Shown here piece by piece: positions 24,801 to 36,826 of a stretch of DNA of 64,000 bases (position 1 is its first letter; each line of letters opens with the position of its first letter). Made by a program: the position numbers and the translations under genes. The notes below the pieces were generated by a model. It had not been told where the DNA came from. It saw only the letters and a list, made by a program, of their open reading frames with translations, and did not search any database. The DNA is taken from the NCBI GenBank assembly GCA_029721515.1, contig CM056562.1, forward strand, positions 15,755,335 through 15,819,334, read 5' to 3'. The stretch is from Synanceia verrucosa. Its lineage: Eukaryota > Chordata > Actinopteri > Perciformes > Synanceiidae.

Positions 24801-25683
24801 CTGGCTTGTTTTGTTTTAGTGTGAGGAGGGAATTTCACAAAGCCTAAAATCAGCAGAATTGGTTACTTTTTAAAGTTCTTTTAATGTATAAATCCCCCAA
24901 CAATCAACCCATGTAATAGCACTAAAGTATGACCTTTTTGTTTCCTTCATAGCAATCAACATATTACCCTATCTTTATGTTACTAGTAATAGTACCATAA
25001 ACTCAATGTAATAAATCTCCATTGATCAGCCATTAAGATGTCATCAACATTGCTAGATTCTGCCTTTTCAAGTTTGATCATTTCTCATGGTGCTTGGCCT
25101 GTGAAGATGAACTTTAACAGTAACAGCCTGTTCATAAAAATAAGGCTGAAACGTTTGTATGAATCAGAACCGCACTGACTGACTTTGCTGTTCGATTTTG
25201 ATCCAAAGCTAAGTACACAAGAGAATTTGCTGAAGGAATTCTACGACTAACTCTGTAGCAGGCTGTGCTTTGCTCTGTTTACACCATGTTGCATTTTGTC
25301 AAATTGATTGTGTCATTTTATTCTTCAACCAAAAAATGGCCACGGTGAATGAAAAAAAATCAGATGAATTAATGTGAATGTTCAAAAACAACAACTATAT
25401 GAAAAACCGTTTACTAGTTTAAGAACTTGCATAATGAAGTAATCTCACCTCATTGTACGTACTGTATCTCAGTATTCCCCAAACACATGCCTCTTTGCTA
25501 AAACCTTACACGACAAAACTACAGCAGTGTTGCTGTAGTTAAATGCTGCCCTATTTACTTCAACTCATCAAGAGTGTTCCCCATTTTTTTTCTTGGTTCA
25601 TTGTGGAGTCATGGGAGGGGAAAAGAATAATTATGAGAGAGTGATTGATATACAAATGGTATTTTTTAAGGAATTTCCTTAAA

Positions 25684-26060
25684 GATACAGTGTGCCGTTT
25701 TAGTCAGCCTCTAGTGGTTGGATTACAGCTTGCAACCAGCTGAATACCCCACCGCTCACTTCTCCCTCTCCAAGAGCCTCCAGGCAAAACTGTGGTAACT
25801 CCATTTACCTTGCTCAGAGCTCATGCATACCGTAATAATTTGACTGTAGCAGCAACAGAAGTCAGACCAGCTGGTCAGTACTGCAGCTTTTGCACACTGC
25901 GGATCAACTTACTGCAGTTTCACAGGTGTCAGAGAACTGTTGTGGCCTTCAGGACTGTGAGTGTTTAGTTTGTTCCTTCTGAGCTACTGTAGAAATATGG
26001 TTGACTGTGAATATTACATTCCATTTCTGCTAATAGAGCTGCCATAATGATACAAAATGT
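25684..26060 (+). repeat. Dispersed repeat family B, copy 1
   Basis: It starts at AAGATACAGTGTGCC and CCTCTAGTGG, continues with GCAACCAGCTGAATACCCC, TCCCTCTCCAAGAGCC and GGCAAAACTGTGG, and ends with GAGCTACTGTAGAAATATGG and CATTCCATTTCTGC. The word order matches a decayed non-autonomous DNA transposon-like repeat I recall from percomorph fish. Related copies are at 36010-36282 (opposite strand) and 54300-54480. Confidence 0.6.
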
Positions 26061-26930
26061 AAAATAGATTGAGTTAAAGTCCCATCATGGTTCAATTGGG
26101 ATGTTCTGAAACAAACTCCAGGATTGGACTCCAGGATCTGGGTTGATCCAGGTTATAATTTTCCTTTCCTTTGTTTGTTTGCATTGTGTACTGCATCCGT
26201 CCAATATGCCTGTCAAGCTTCAATACAGCACTGAAGCAACAACCGCAGAGCATACAGCAGCCAGCAATTTCAGTTGATTATACGTCAGCATGGGTTGTGA
26301 GGTTAAAAGAAAAAAAACAAAAAAACAATTGTTGGTTCGTCTCTATTTGAGCAACGTTTCTTAGGTGTCTCATGTATCGAAAATGCTCAATTCAATCTTT
26401 GTTGGGATGTCAGTATTTTATTAAAAGCTTAGATCCACTCTGAATGTCCTCTTTCCATGGATAATATACAAAACACTATGTGGCTTTATGTGGGCTAACA
26501 GCACTGCACAATTGAGAAAAATAAAGGTCCGACTTTCTATCGGCATGTTGGCTACTCAATATTACAGGACTTGGATCAGAGGCAAAAATCAGCATGTCCC
26601 TTTTTTTTCCCAAAATAAAACGAGTGATCTGTTCTATTGACCTTTTTCCGTTCATGTTGTCAGTGATGGAGTGCAAGCAACCTCTTCTCATTTGCGTCTC
26701 AGTTAGACTGAGCGGTTAGGTCAGCGAGGCCCCACGACTCTGCTCAGCCTCCAAACCACCACTGACATGCAGCTGATCAAGCTTTAATTAAGGAGACATT
26801 TTCTCCCTGTGATTTCTATCGATGCACAGCGCAGGAAAAAACAAACAGAATGAGCCATTTTCCAGCCGGACTGCAGGAAAAATAGCGTAGACAGCTCCTT
26901 CCAAACTCTACCCCTGTTCATCTAGTCTGC
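26061..26930. other. Non-coding sequence, nothing specific
   Basis: Contains A runs near 26310-26327 and a T run near 26602. No gene or repeat family was recognised. Confidence 0.4.
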
Positions 26931-27112
26931 CCCCCAGGTTATTGCATAACTTTTTTCTTATATTTCCTAGCCTCTGCTCCTTTTTCTCTGTTCTTTCTAC
27001 CTCCTGCTATTTATCCTCCTCCCTTTCTCCTGCTACCCATCCTCACCCTCTGTCACCTATTCAGCTCCTGCCACCTCTTCTAACTCCTCTTTGCCAGTTG
27101 CCTGTCTTGGCT
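26931..27112. repeat. Pyrimidine-rich tract
   Basis: The plus strand is C/T-rich throughout (CTCCTCCCTTTCTCC and similar). It directly precedes the longest open frame of the window but has no clear branch-point/acceptor structure at its end. Confidence 0.6.
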
Positions 27113-27720
27113 GTCTGAGCCTGAGGTGAGTGGTCTAGGTAGGGTGGGGCGCGGCATTAGTGTTTCTGCTTGCCTGTGCAATAGAAGGCGACGCGCGTCA
27201 GGGCCTCCTGTCAGCAGATCAGCGCCGATGCAGATGGGAGGTGAAAAGCTCCCAAGTGAGGACTGGCTCAGAGGCAGTGGCCGACGGCGGAGGCATGGCC
27301 GCCCTCCCCTGTTTCCCTCATCCGTCCCCCTCCAAATCTGTCTTGCTTTATTGCGTACACCTCTCTTTCACACACTCCACCCCCCCGGCCCTCTTTCTTT
27401 TTGTTATTGCAGCAGTAAGGATGGAGTGGGCTCTGACAAAGTGCTGGGATTGATAGATGGACAGAGCTGCAGACTGGATGAGAGGATGGATGAGGGCAGA
27501 GGAGGGAGTTTAACACAGGCAAACACAGAGAGACAGAGAGGAACGACCTGCTCGGCTATGCAGCCACTCGCAGCCCCACAGCAATTTAGCCCTCCACTGA
27601 CCCAGCGCCAACGGACCCTCAGCCTCGCTACCTGTTTGGTCACAGTGCATATGAACAACTGTGACAGCATACTGCAGAGGCTAGAGGAATTCAGTGCCCA
27701 GGAACAACAATAAACACACT
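27113..27720 (+). other. GC-richer block with a 195-codon open frame, function unknown
   Basis: The frame 27126-27713 is the longest in the window. It is Arg/Pro/Ser/Gly-rich at first and Gln-rich later, with no domain I recognise. A shadow frame set exists on the minus strand. A polypyrimidine-CAG junction near 27411 could be an acceptor, but no matching donor or coding homology is evident. I regard it as a probable chance frame in GC-richer DNA. Confidence 0.2.
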
Positions 27721-28129
27721 GCTGTATTTATCCAAAGCATAAAAACGCACCGTTTCTGTTATTTTACTGTCAAGACTTGATGAAAACCTGTTTGAGAAAA
27801 CATCTAAAATTTGTATGCATTTCCCTTTTATTCCAGAGCATACCACATGTATAATTTAACAGCTTTAGAGAGTAGCTTTTCAATATTTGCACTGCAGTTT
27901 TTTTTATATTTTTATTAAATAATGCTAAGCTAAAATTTGAATTGCCTTTTCATCAGAGTAAAGACTTAAACTTCCATCGCAGTTGTGTATAGTGTCGCCC
28001 AATGCCTTTCAGCCATTTTTCACAGTCCCTGCATGCCTAACCAGCCCTGGAGGAGAAAGATGGGAGAGAGTTTCTAGTAACTGTGTTCTTATTACAAAAG
28101 CTTTCCTCTGCATCCTGGGTGGGGTAAAC

Positions 28130-28151
28130 TGTGTGTGTGTGTGTGTGTGTG
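28130..28151. repeat. GT microsatellite
   Basis: A (GT)n run of about eleven units. Confidence 0.9.
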
Positions 28152-29454
28152 CGCTTGCACATCCTCTCATTACACCCCTACCTGCTCTGCATTACTTGTC
28201 AGTGGCGTTGGAGCGCCGCTCAGATTAAGACTAATGCCGATGGCCCCAGGAACCGCGATTAGAATCACACTCATTACTCAGGTCCCGGTGACGGAAGCAA
28301 TCTAAAGTCCTCGTCTTTACAGTACAAGAGGCAGGGCAAGCCCCCACTGTCAAAGGAGGGGAGACACTACCCTCTGCACACACACATCAACACACACTCT
28401 CCTCCTGTCCTACAAGGACACCTGAAGGCCAGACCCTCAGTGACTTAATTGACTCTCTTTCCTCGTGGCTTTTTAATTTATTTAACCTGTGAAGGAAAGA
28501 GAACGGGGCAGACTGCTTCGGTTTGCATGTTACTGTGATTCCTAGAAAACAAGTCTCATGTTGTTACATCTGTGTGGACAGATGTGGTACACACTAGAGT
28601 TGATAATGTTGAGTAAGGTGAAGTGTGTGAGAGAGGTGCTTTCACGCCATCGCAGACGCCGACAAAGATTAGACGGTCAATATGTGTCAGTCGCATGTCA
28701 TTGAGACTGATTGCATTGAGTGAGCATGTGGCTGTTTCTATGAAGGGTTTTTTTTGTGGGCTATACACGTATGCATCAGTGTCTGTGCAAGTCTGTGCAA
28801 GCTTGGCTTTGTTCTTGTGTGTGTGAATAGTTTCGTGCATGTGTTATTATGTGTTTGTGACCCACCGTCAGCAGTAAGGTTACAGCTGTTTCGAGTCCCT
28901 CTGTGACAGTTGTCCAGAAGAATGCCAGTCAGGGCCGGCAGCACCAGGGCAGCTGTCACTCAATAATGAATGATAGACTCATCAATTAGCACCTGTCACC
29001 ATGGCAACTCTATCAGCAATGACAGCACTGTTCAGGCTGGGGTCGAGAGGGAACATTTCATCTTTGTTCCCGTCAGGGAGGATGGAATCTGCTGTGTAGT
29101 GTATAGACAAATTGCACGATTGTTTTCCTGTAATTTTTAAATTCATTGTTTTTATACTAGTATTGAAACTAGTATTCAGGGCTTTTTGTTAGTCGTAGCA
29201 GCCTGTAGGAGCTACTGCCATTTTCTTTTTATTGACCAAACAAGGGGAGACAGAAATGAAATAGCAACATAATGAAAGAAGTACACAAATCATTGATTTT
29301 CTTCTGTATCAAAGAGGCTCATCTCTGTTAATAAATCACATGGCTGTGTTCTGGTTTCCTTGGTCATATGGGTGCATAATCATGAGTACAAATAGTCAAA
29401 TCCTTGATAAAAATGAAGTTGACTTATGGCTTCGAGGGACTTTTTAAAATGAAT
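28152..29454. other. Non-coding sequence, nothing specific
   Basis: Single-copy-looking. A tandem CTGTGCAAGT word occurs twice near 28782-28800. A GGCAGCACCAGGGCAG word near 28935 only partly resembles an RE1 silencer site. No gene called. Confidence 0.4.
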
Positions 29455-29459
29455 GATTA

Positions 29460-30012
29460 TCTTGGGTATTGGCAAGAATCTGGTAATACAATACATATCA
29501 TGATACAGGGGTTATGAGTCAGTATATTGCAATACTTAAAGCAAGGTGGTATATTACATTTTTTTAAATCTAATTTGAGGAAAACTGCAGTGGACACGTG
29601 ACTTTATTCAGAAAATCTGAGTGAAAAAAGTTATCTGAGCAGTGGGTCCTGAATTAGCAATAATATCTCTAAAATCTAGCATCATAGCAGTACTTGGAGA
29701 GGGTACATCGCTTTGTATGTTTCTACCATTTCTTCCGCCCCGCCGTTGTTTTTTTTTTTTTTGTTGTTGTTTTTTTGTGGAGTCATTGGTAAAGGACAGA
29801 GGGTGTACAGATTTTAAAGCCCTCTGAAGCAAATTTATGACACCGGGCTAGACAAATATAAATGACTTGACTTAACAAATGAAATAAAGTATTGACTGTG
29901 TTAGCCTTCGCATGTAAAATATAAATTAAAAATGTATACTTTTTGAGAATCAATACACTATTACAAAGCATAATAGCGCAGTATTCCCGATTTTATGTTT
30001 TTCCATCCCTAC
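29460..30012. repeat. Probable decayed interspersed repeat (AT-rich, possibly MITE)
   Basis: The left part carries ATACAATACATATCATGATAC and TCAGTATATTGCAATAC words. The right end carries TTTTCCATCCC. This recalls a dispersed fish repeat whose copies contain ATATTGCGATAC words. The interior has a 12-base T run and a TTG-repeat at about 29746-29777. The boundaries and the assignment to a single element are uncertain. Confidence 0.35.
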
Positions 30013-30599
30013 CTACAGTAGTTGTGACTTTGTACATCATTTAATTTAATGTGGCCTGTGATGAAGCTGCTTTTATAATTTATGTCTTATCATCTTGTAA
30101 TCAATAGTTATATGGTTGTTTACCATCAAATAACCATTAGTCAGCATTTTCCCTTGCCAGCATTAAACAGAGCAAGGCTTTTCTATCACCTAACATGCTG
30201 AACATAAATGACACCAACTGTATGCCCTCTCCCCGTCTGAATAGAGAATGGCGTTGACCGATTGATATTGTAATTCTTGCTGTGAAGTAATGTTTTACAA
30301 CATGCGTAAAGACAGATCTGTATGGCCCTCCCTGCCGAGCACCTTTCCTCTGTATGGATCTGCCAAGTGCTGAGGACTGGTTAAATGCTGTCAATCATTG
30401 ATTTTTCCCTCTGACAGTAGAGTGATGGCTGTGGTGATTGAAGGAGTCAGGGTTTTGTCTCTCTCCCCTGTGCTGCTAGGATTCAAGCGAGAAACCCTCA
30501 CACCTCCTAAGCCAGCCCATCACCTCCCTCCTCCTTTTCCCCCTGCTTTCCCACTCCCCCTTTATCTCCCTTCTCTTTCTCTCTTTTAACAAATGGCAT

Positions 30600-30800
30600 C
30601 AACAGGCCATGAAATAATCAATGCTGATGATCCATCTTGGAGCCTGTCGATATGTTAATGAGCACGCCTCATCGTTATTGCTGCCGGGTCATAAATCACT
30701 GCTTCTTACCAGAATGCACAGCAGCTGGTGCAGCAAACCCCAGGCCAGGAATAAAACACTGTCTTTTAACGATTAATGTCCAAACATTCTGCTGCCCTGC
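30600..30800. promoter_or_regulatory. Candidate conserved non-coding element
   Basis: Dense AT words in balanced DNA: GAAATAATCAATGC, ATATGTTAATGAGC, GGTCATAAATCAC and TAACGATTAATGTCC. An E-box-like CAGCTG is present near 30720. Repeat-free, with no coding frame. Confidence 0.33.
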
Positions 30801-33800
30801 GCCTTGATTGTTTTCAGATGCCAAAAAAGTAGGACGGATTGTAAATCAATAAAACAATAAGACAAAGTGTTTTAATAAAAGGCGAGGTTGCGAGTAAATC
30901 ATTGCGGTGCTCCATTTAGTACTGCTTCCTGGGTAAGGAATAATTGGATACCTGGTACCCAGAAGTCATTTTTAAGGTTATAAATGCCTGTGTCAGCTAG
31001 TAGTGAGAAGCAGGCTAGCTTGCAGCCTTACATTTTTCAAATCTGCCTTTTTCTTTTTTTGTAAGGGGCCTGAGCAAAGCAAAGGGAGTGTTTTAGTGGC
31101 TATTTGTTTCACTATGAGAAATGAAAAGATAACATGTTTGCATAGAGCACACTGTAAATCATTGTGATGAGATGGCGGAAAGAGAAGCTTTATTATTCCC
31201 TTATTTCCTTCACTTGAAATCTTATACTTTATTCCAATATATTGAATACAGCTCCCACATATGAGCTCAATGCTCATTATATATCTCCTCTATAGAGCAT
31301 GTACTTTTTCCTGAAACCTTATGGAAACAATGTTTGATTGGTTGCTGGTCTTTTAACAGCCTATGTGGTTGCTAGAGTAGTTATTATAGGTTATGCTGCA
31401 ATAAAATGGGACCTGATAACAGCATGGTTTATGAACAGGTTTTTTTCTTAACCTTGGTTGTTGGATTATTTTTCACACCACAAATCTTTGAAGTATGACT
31501 GTATTTAATTAGAAAAAGAAAATTGTTCGTCTCTATATAGCAGTACATATGCAAGCAAGCCATATGCAGTAATACATCAATACGTAAAATATATATGAAG
31601 TTATAACGTTTTTGATTCGTTGTTGAGCGTGGCATAGGGTGCGTGGCCACACAGCACGTTGATTAAATGGGATATTTAAGGTAGTTTAAGGTAGTAAGGT
31701 GGCTGTTTGCTTATTACTGTTTAGAAATCAACCAGTCTGGCTTTGTTTCCCTGTCACTGAAATGCTACTGGTAACTCACACAGACAGATGGGAGTGATGG
31801 GTTTTCTTTGCAGAGTGCTCCCACAAAGAATATTTGTGCACAAAGCCAGTTAGTTTACTACAGTGCAGCGTAACATTGTGAAGCAATGAACACACCACGA
31901 TCATACAGTGACACAGTAAGACACAAGTCAAAGACGTGCAATAAGAACAGTGTTTGTACGCCATATACTCTGTACTGATAAAAAATGTAACCCCATGAAT
32001 ATGGACAAACACTTAATTTTCAGTCAGGAGCGTTATGTGACATTTTCCTTATGTTGTTTCCATCCCTACTGTATCTAGTTTATAGTCTTATCTTAAGACC
32101 AGCCATGTTTTTTGTCTCAACCTAAATAAATGTTTTGCCTTAACCTAAGTGAGTGGTTTTGCTGTGCTCTGGTGTTTGCTTTTTCTGTACGTCTTTTTCT
32201 GTTCCCTCCCAGCTAACAGGCCATGGAAATGTGTTCTTTAGTTTGCCGTGGTTGATGCCTTCTTTTTAGTCGTCCTTTGCAATGAAGTCAAATATTTAAT
32301 CAACCAGTCGATACAATGATCAAATGATAGAAATCAGAAAACATGTACATAAAAGCTGTGTCTCAGATGTAATGTGTGTCTGTCCCAGTCAAAGTGTATC
32401 ACTTTGGAATGACTCTTGTTTGGTTTCAACATCGCTGTTAACTGTCGTGTGACCTTGGTTCAGTTGAGCTTGTAGATTGCAGTGTAACCTCTGTGTGTGT
32501 CTTTCCACCTCTCAGAGCTGAACAGTTTTATGTTCTAGCCCTTGGACGTCCTGCACATGATGAATCATAAACCAAGCGTTTATAGCAATGTTAGTAACTG
32601 AAATATACCATCTACATCAGTGCTTCCTCACATGCGTGTCCTCCCAATGTCAATATTGTTAGTGAAGCACCACCTTAGTTATGGAAACATCACGTTTACC
32701 ATCCAAACCTTGCTGTCATAACTCGGCAGTGCACAGACAATGGCTGCTTGGCGTTACACATTTCCCAGGATTGTGATCTGGTACGGAGGGAAAACATGGC
32801 CCTATTTGCTCCTTCTGTTTTTATTCCACTTCGTACACTCACTAATACACCAGAACACAACTGTAGTTGAGGATTTATAGAACCAGATAGCATGCGCGAG
32901 CTTCAGACACCCCAATTTATTTACAGGAACTGAATTTACTTCAGACTCTGACAGCTTGGATTCCTGTGGCCTCTGTAGGGCCTAAATCATACTTGCGATA
33001 CAGTGCAGCTCTGCATTTTTTCTCCCTCAGTGCTAAGTATTATAATGATGAATCTGCTACTCTGGCTTATGCCAGCTCTAGGCGGACATAACAGCAGTTG
33101 TTTAAGTTTTCCAAAATAAATAGAGAATATTTCAATGGAGACAGATAGCAGAGAGGAGCCTGGAAAATGGCATAGTTTGACTTGTGGAAGTTGCCTTTCT
33201 AAATTGTTTTTGTTACCAAGATAAGGAACATTAACTCCAGATGTCAAAGAAAGTAAATAATATATCAGTCGCCTGCAATAAATGCCATGTGCTGCAGAAC
33301 CAAATGGAGATTTTTATTTATAACTGTCATCTATCAGTATCTGCATTCTTTCACCAATCTTCATCTTCCATATCTACATATATGTGTAAGCAGCCATCCA
33401 TATCAAATATTATCTGTATTCCCCCTTGGTTTTCAGATCACATCTGTGTGTCTTCGCACTTCAGAACAGATGGGCCCAGTGCATCCGGTTATTAGTGTGA
33501 ATTTATTGCCCTACAACATACAATTTCATTAGACAGGGTTGCCATTTAACATAGGTTGGAGGAAGAGTAGAGTTCTTTTCCATTGTAATCTCTGTTCATC
33601 GCAGCCTGTTCTGGATATGTGTTATCGGTTAGGGAGTTATATTAACACCTTAAGTTAGGTGTCAGTGTTTTTAACGCTTAATAATTAATGTTTTTTTTTC
33701 TGAAGATGCTCCTGAGCATCATCTAGAGTAGTTAAAAGCTTCAGTAAAAAGTAGTAACCTTCAGAAGACCTTGAATTAATAGTATTTTCTCACACTTTTT

Positions 33801-34399
33801 CCAAAGTCAGGAATGAACTTTTATTCTCAAAATATAGCTTCTCTTTGCTAAATATGTCATGCTGTGTAACGAACTGTGACGTGAGGAAGGAAAATTAAAT
33901 TCAACCGGGCTTTGTTTCGATGACATGGCAAGCAAGAATAAGGAGCATAATGCATTGACTTTTATTTTTTCAGGATCTTCAGGCTCTTACTCTTGTGTGC
34001 TGAACATTAATATTAGATGTATACTATTTTTCACTCCACTGCAATACATACTAGTAGTTGCATTTCCAGTATGATCATTTTCGTGAAGGTTAAAGATTGT
34101 GCAAAAGCCAAAAATCCTGATTTTCTTTGAATTTGTAAAGCATAAGGTGGGGTTACTGGCATTGTCATTTGTTCATGTGACAATGCCTCTTAATGCAAAA
34201 ATAAAATACTAATATAACTTGCAAAGATCTTGGAAGTGCCACCATGAACACCCACCACTATACTCTGGAGAAAAGACCCCAGCCCAGCACCCATGGGATC
34301 AGTGGCCTAATAATTTGTGAAAGCATGTTTTTGAGATTGCAGATCATTTAGACTTCATGATATTAATGAGGATATGTGCTTATTAGGCTTCCAGGGAAT
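30801..34399. other. Non-coding sequence, nothing specific
   Basis: No gene or tRNA. A short stretch near 32110-32155 (CCTAAATAAATG, CCTTAACCTAAG) resembles decayed interspersed-repeat text but is too short to call. A 7-bp-arm inverted repeat is at 33705-33720. Open frames of 60-95 codons have no domains. Confidence 0.4.
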
Positions 34400-34680
34400 A
34401 TTTGTTGATGGGAACAATCTGGAAGGAGTGAAAAATTATTTAACACTCTCAGCAGGAGAGCAGGATCGCCCAATTGCAGCTTGCTGCGATTAATTCTTAT
34501 TGTACGGAAAAGCTGCTTGATGGCGTAGCGTTGCGGAGGCTTATGGTGGAATTAGTGTGATTTTTTTTTTTTGTGGCATTTGTTGTGGTGTTATACTAAA
34601 TGCTAATTAGGCTCCACAACCATGATTAGAACATTTCGCGAGACAGACCAATTTAACTCGTACCACAGTAAGAGCATCGG
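34400..34680. promoter_or_regulatory. Candidate conserved non-coding element
   Basis: Contains GCCCAATTGCAGC, GCGATTAATTCTTATTG, ACTAAATGCTAATTAGGC and CATGATTAGAAC in a repeat-free block with one T run near 34561. The text is typical of homeodomain-rich enhancers. Conservation is untested. Confidence 0.33.
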
Positions 34681-34692
34681 GAAGGCTAATTC

Positions 34693-34745
34693 ACAAACAC
34701 ACACTCGCACATTCACACACACATGATATCACACATGCATACACA
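34693..34745. repeat. Imperfect CA-rich tract
   Basis: Interrupted (CA)n with CACACACTCGCACATTCACA-type imperfections. Confidence 0.7.
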
Positions 34746-35271
34746 AACATCTCACCTTATAATTACACTCTTGCTAACTATCAGACAAGACAATTGGAGG
34801 GGTTGCGAGGCCTTTTTCCCCCATCACATTAATTATTCCTTTGTTCTTGTGATCTTTTAGAATGTGTGGTCTTAGTGGTAGATTTATTGAGAATACTTAC
34901 TTAGAAAAGTATAAATACTGTTGACACTTGAGCACACTATGAGCACATTGCTCGGTTACTAGAGAGGAGTCTACACTTAAATGCTTTTCTCAATAAACTC
35001 TGGCGTGTAATCACACACATGCAGAGCTCCTGTTATAGAGAGGATCAGAGTGCCCCATGCACATATGTCTGCAGTCTCACCTGCTAGTCAGGCCTGCATG
35101 TTGCCATGGCGTCAGTTGCATGGCATCCTCCTTTTGGCTTGCACATAAACCCCACAGAGTCTGTGGACAGCGTTAGACATACTTCTAACTGTTAAAACTC
35201 ACATTGGGTTGTTAACTGTTTCTACGCACATCATAGATGACTTTATTGTACTTTGATTTACTCTTTAGTAA

Positions 35272-35763
35272 CTCTTTGAGTGCCAGCCATTTTATAAAAA
35301 AAGTGCCTTGTGCCAGCGTTTTTGCCCATTTTGAGTCATGTTTCTAGACCATTTTGTACCATGTCTCTGAAAACACTGATAAGCTCAAATGAAAGAAGAG
35401 TTGCACTATTTAATCATGAAAAAAAGAAAAAAAAAAAATATATATTTTTTTACCTTGTTCCGTTCTTGTTTTGTCTGGAGAAGAGTAGAGGCCACTTTCA
35501 CCAAAATCACCACTTTTTATACAGAATCCGTTTGTTTTTCTATTTAATCTTGATCGTCTCCACTTACTGCTTTGATCGCTGTGGTGCATATTAACTGTTT
35601 ATGTCCCAGCTACAAATCACAGAAGCCCAGAAATTATTCGCAGGTTGCGGGAGACCATGATCAGCGACCGCTGCAAAAAAAGCACTTTGACATTGTATTA
35701 CGTTAATGGCACTCAAGTGTCGGATTTCGAATGACGTCAATTACGTCAATGGCACTCAAAGAG
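35272..35763. mobile_element. piggyBac-like MITE (non-autonomous)
   Basis: The ends are a perfect 14-bp inverted repeat: CTCTTTGAGTGCCA at the left and TGGCACTCAAAGAG at the right. The right flank is TTAA (35764-35767) and the left flank is GTAA (35268-35271), one base away from a TTAA target duplication. Target TTAA with CTCTTTG/CCCTTTG-like tips is typical of piggyBac-type elements. The interior is about 490 bp, with an A-rich stretch near 35421 and no transposase frame, so it is non-autonomous. Superfamily assignment is inference. Confidence 0.7.
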
Positions 35764-35870
35764 TTAATAAAAGTTAATAAATAAAATTTTTTTTTCGGAG
35801 CAGTAGCTATGACATTGTATCTCTAATGGTCACAAACTGCTGAGAAAGAACAAGGGTAATTCTGCATATT

Positions 35871-35890
35871 ATTGTCTATTATTAGACAAT
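35871..35890. other. Short perfect inverted repeat
   Basis: Eight-base arms ATTGTCTA and TAGACAAT flank a 4-base TTAT loop. It lies about 100 bases right of the piggyBac-like MITE. Too short to be a structured RNA gene on its own. Confidence 0.5.
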
Positions 35891-36009
35891 GTTTTTATTA
35901 GTGTAGAATCACCTGGTGTGTTTTTGTTAGCTTAGAACCTTCACATCAGGGAGTAAGTCCTCTGCATGGAGTCAACCATGTACTACATCAAGAGTTTTTT
36001 CCATTTTTA

Positions 36010-36282
36010 TGTTACCTGAATGCTTCCATAATTCCCGTAATGATGTAAAATGTAAGCTGCAGAGTGCAAAACTGTAGTACCACAAGCCACCATGTGATTT
36101 CCCATGCTCCCAAAGTAGTTTTATTATAGTAAGGATGTGAGTGGTGTTAACATGGTTTTGCACTCGGCTGCTTATGTTACCGCAGTCTTAGAACTGGAAG
36201 AGTGAGCAGATGTGTAATCAGCGGGCTTTATCAAACCAAACCACTAGATGCCACCAAATCCTACAAACTGTCTCTTTATGAG
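36010..36282 (-). repeat. Dispersed repeat family B, copy 2 (reverse orientation)
   Basis: Read on the minus strand it has GAGACAGTTTGTAGG, GGCATCTAGTGG, a TTCCAGTTCTAAGACTGCGG segment, GTGCAAAACCATG and GTGGTACTACAG in the same order as the copy at 25684. The left tip (ACAGTTTGTAGGATTT) is better preserved here. No coding capacity. Confidence 0.55.
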
Positions 36283-36504
36283 GTAGAATTTTAGTTTTTG
36301 TAGTCGATATAAACTAATCTTTATCTTATTTGGTACTTTTATCTGTAAAAGTATGTGCAGGTGATGCATGTAGCTTTATTAATTGCAACAAATCATGCAT
36401 CATCATTATGCATGTACAGTATTATTTTGCACATAATTAAATAATTCTAACACTGATAATACATCCACAGCTTTATTAATACATTAAAACAACACTATTA
36501 TTAT

Positions 36505-36530
36505 ATATTATTATTATTAGTAGTAGTAGT
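36505..36530. repeat. Trinucleotide microsatellite
   Basis: (TTA)n passing into (TAG)n. Confidence 0.8.
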
Positions 36531-36786
36531 ACTATCTGTTGCTGTCAATATGTGGTACGCTGTAATACTTCCTGTTTGTTGGCGGTGGGCGGTGTCTCTA
36601 CAGTGCAGAGGCTCTGTGGGACTTGCAGTGAGATAAAATACCAAGTCAAAGTGTATAAAAAGCTAATATCCATCACAGTGCTGATATACAGTAAAGACTG
36701 ATGACGGTGACTGATTGATGCGTTCAGGTACATCTGGTCTAGTGTGACTCATCACACTCTTTGTTCTACAAGCCAACATTCACACT

Positions 36787-36826
36787 CAGACAGAGAGAGA
36801 GTAGGAGAGAGAGGAGAGAGAGAGGC
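36787..36826. repeat. GA-rich microsatellite
   Basis: Imperfect (GA)n with AGGAGAG interruptions. The frame crossing it is spurious. Confidence 0.8.

Noticed and set aside
25705..25720. CCTCTAGTGG, resembling a CTCF core
   Set aside because: It is part of dispersed repeat family B and lacks the full motif.
28933..28953. GGCAGCACCAGGGCAGCTG, partly like an RE1/NRSF site
   Set aside because: The spacing and second half-site do not fit the consensus.
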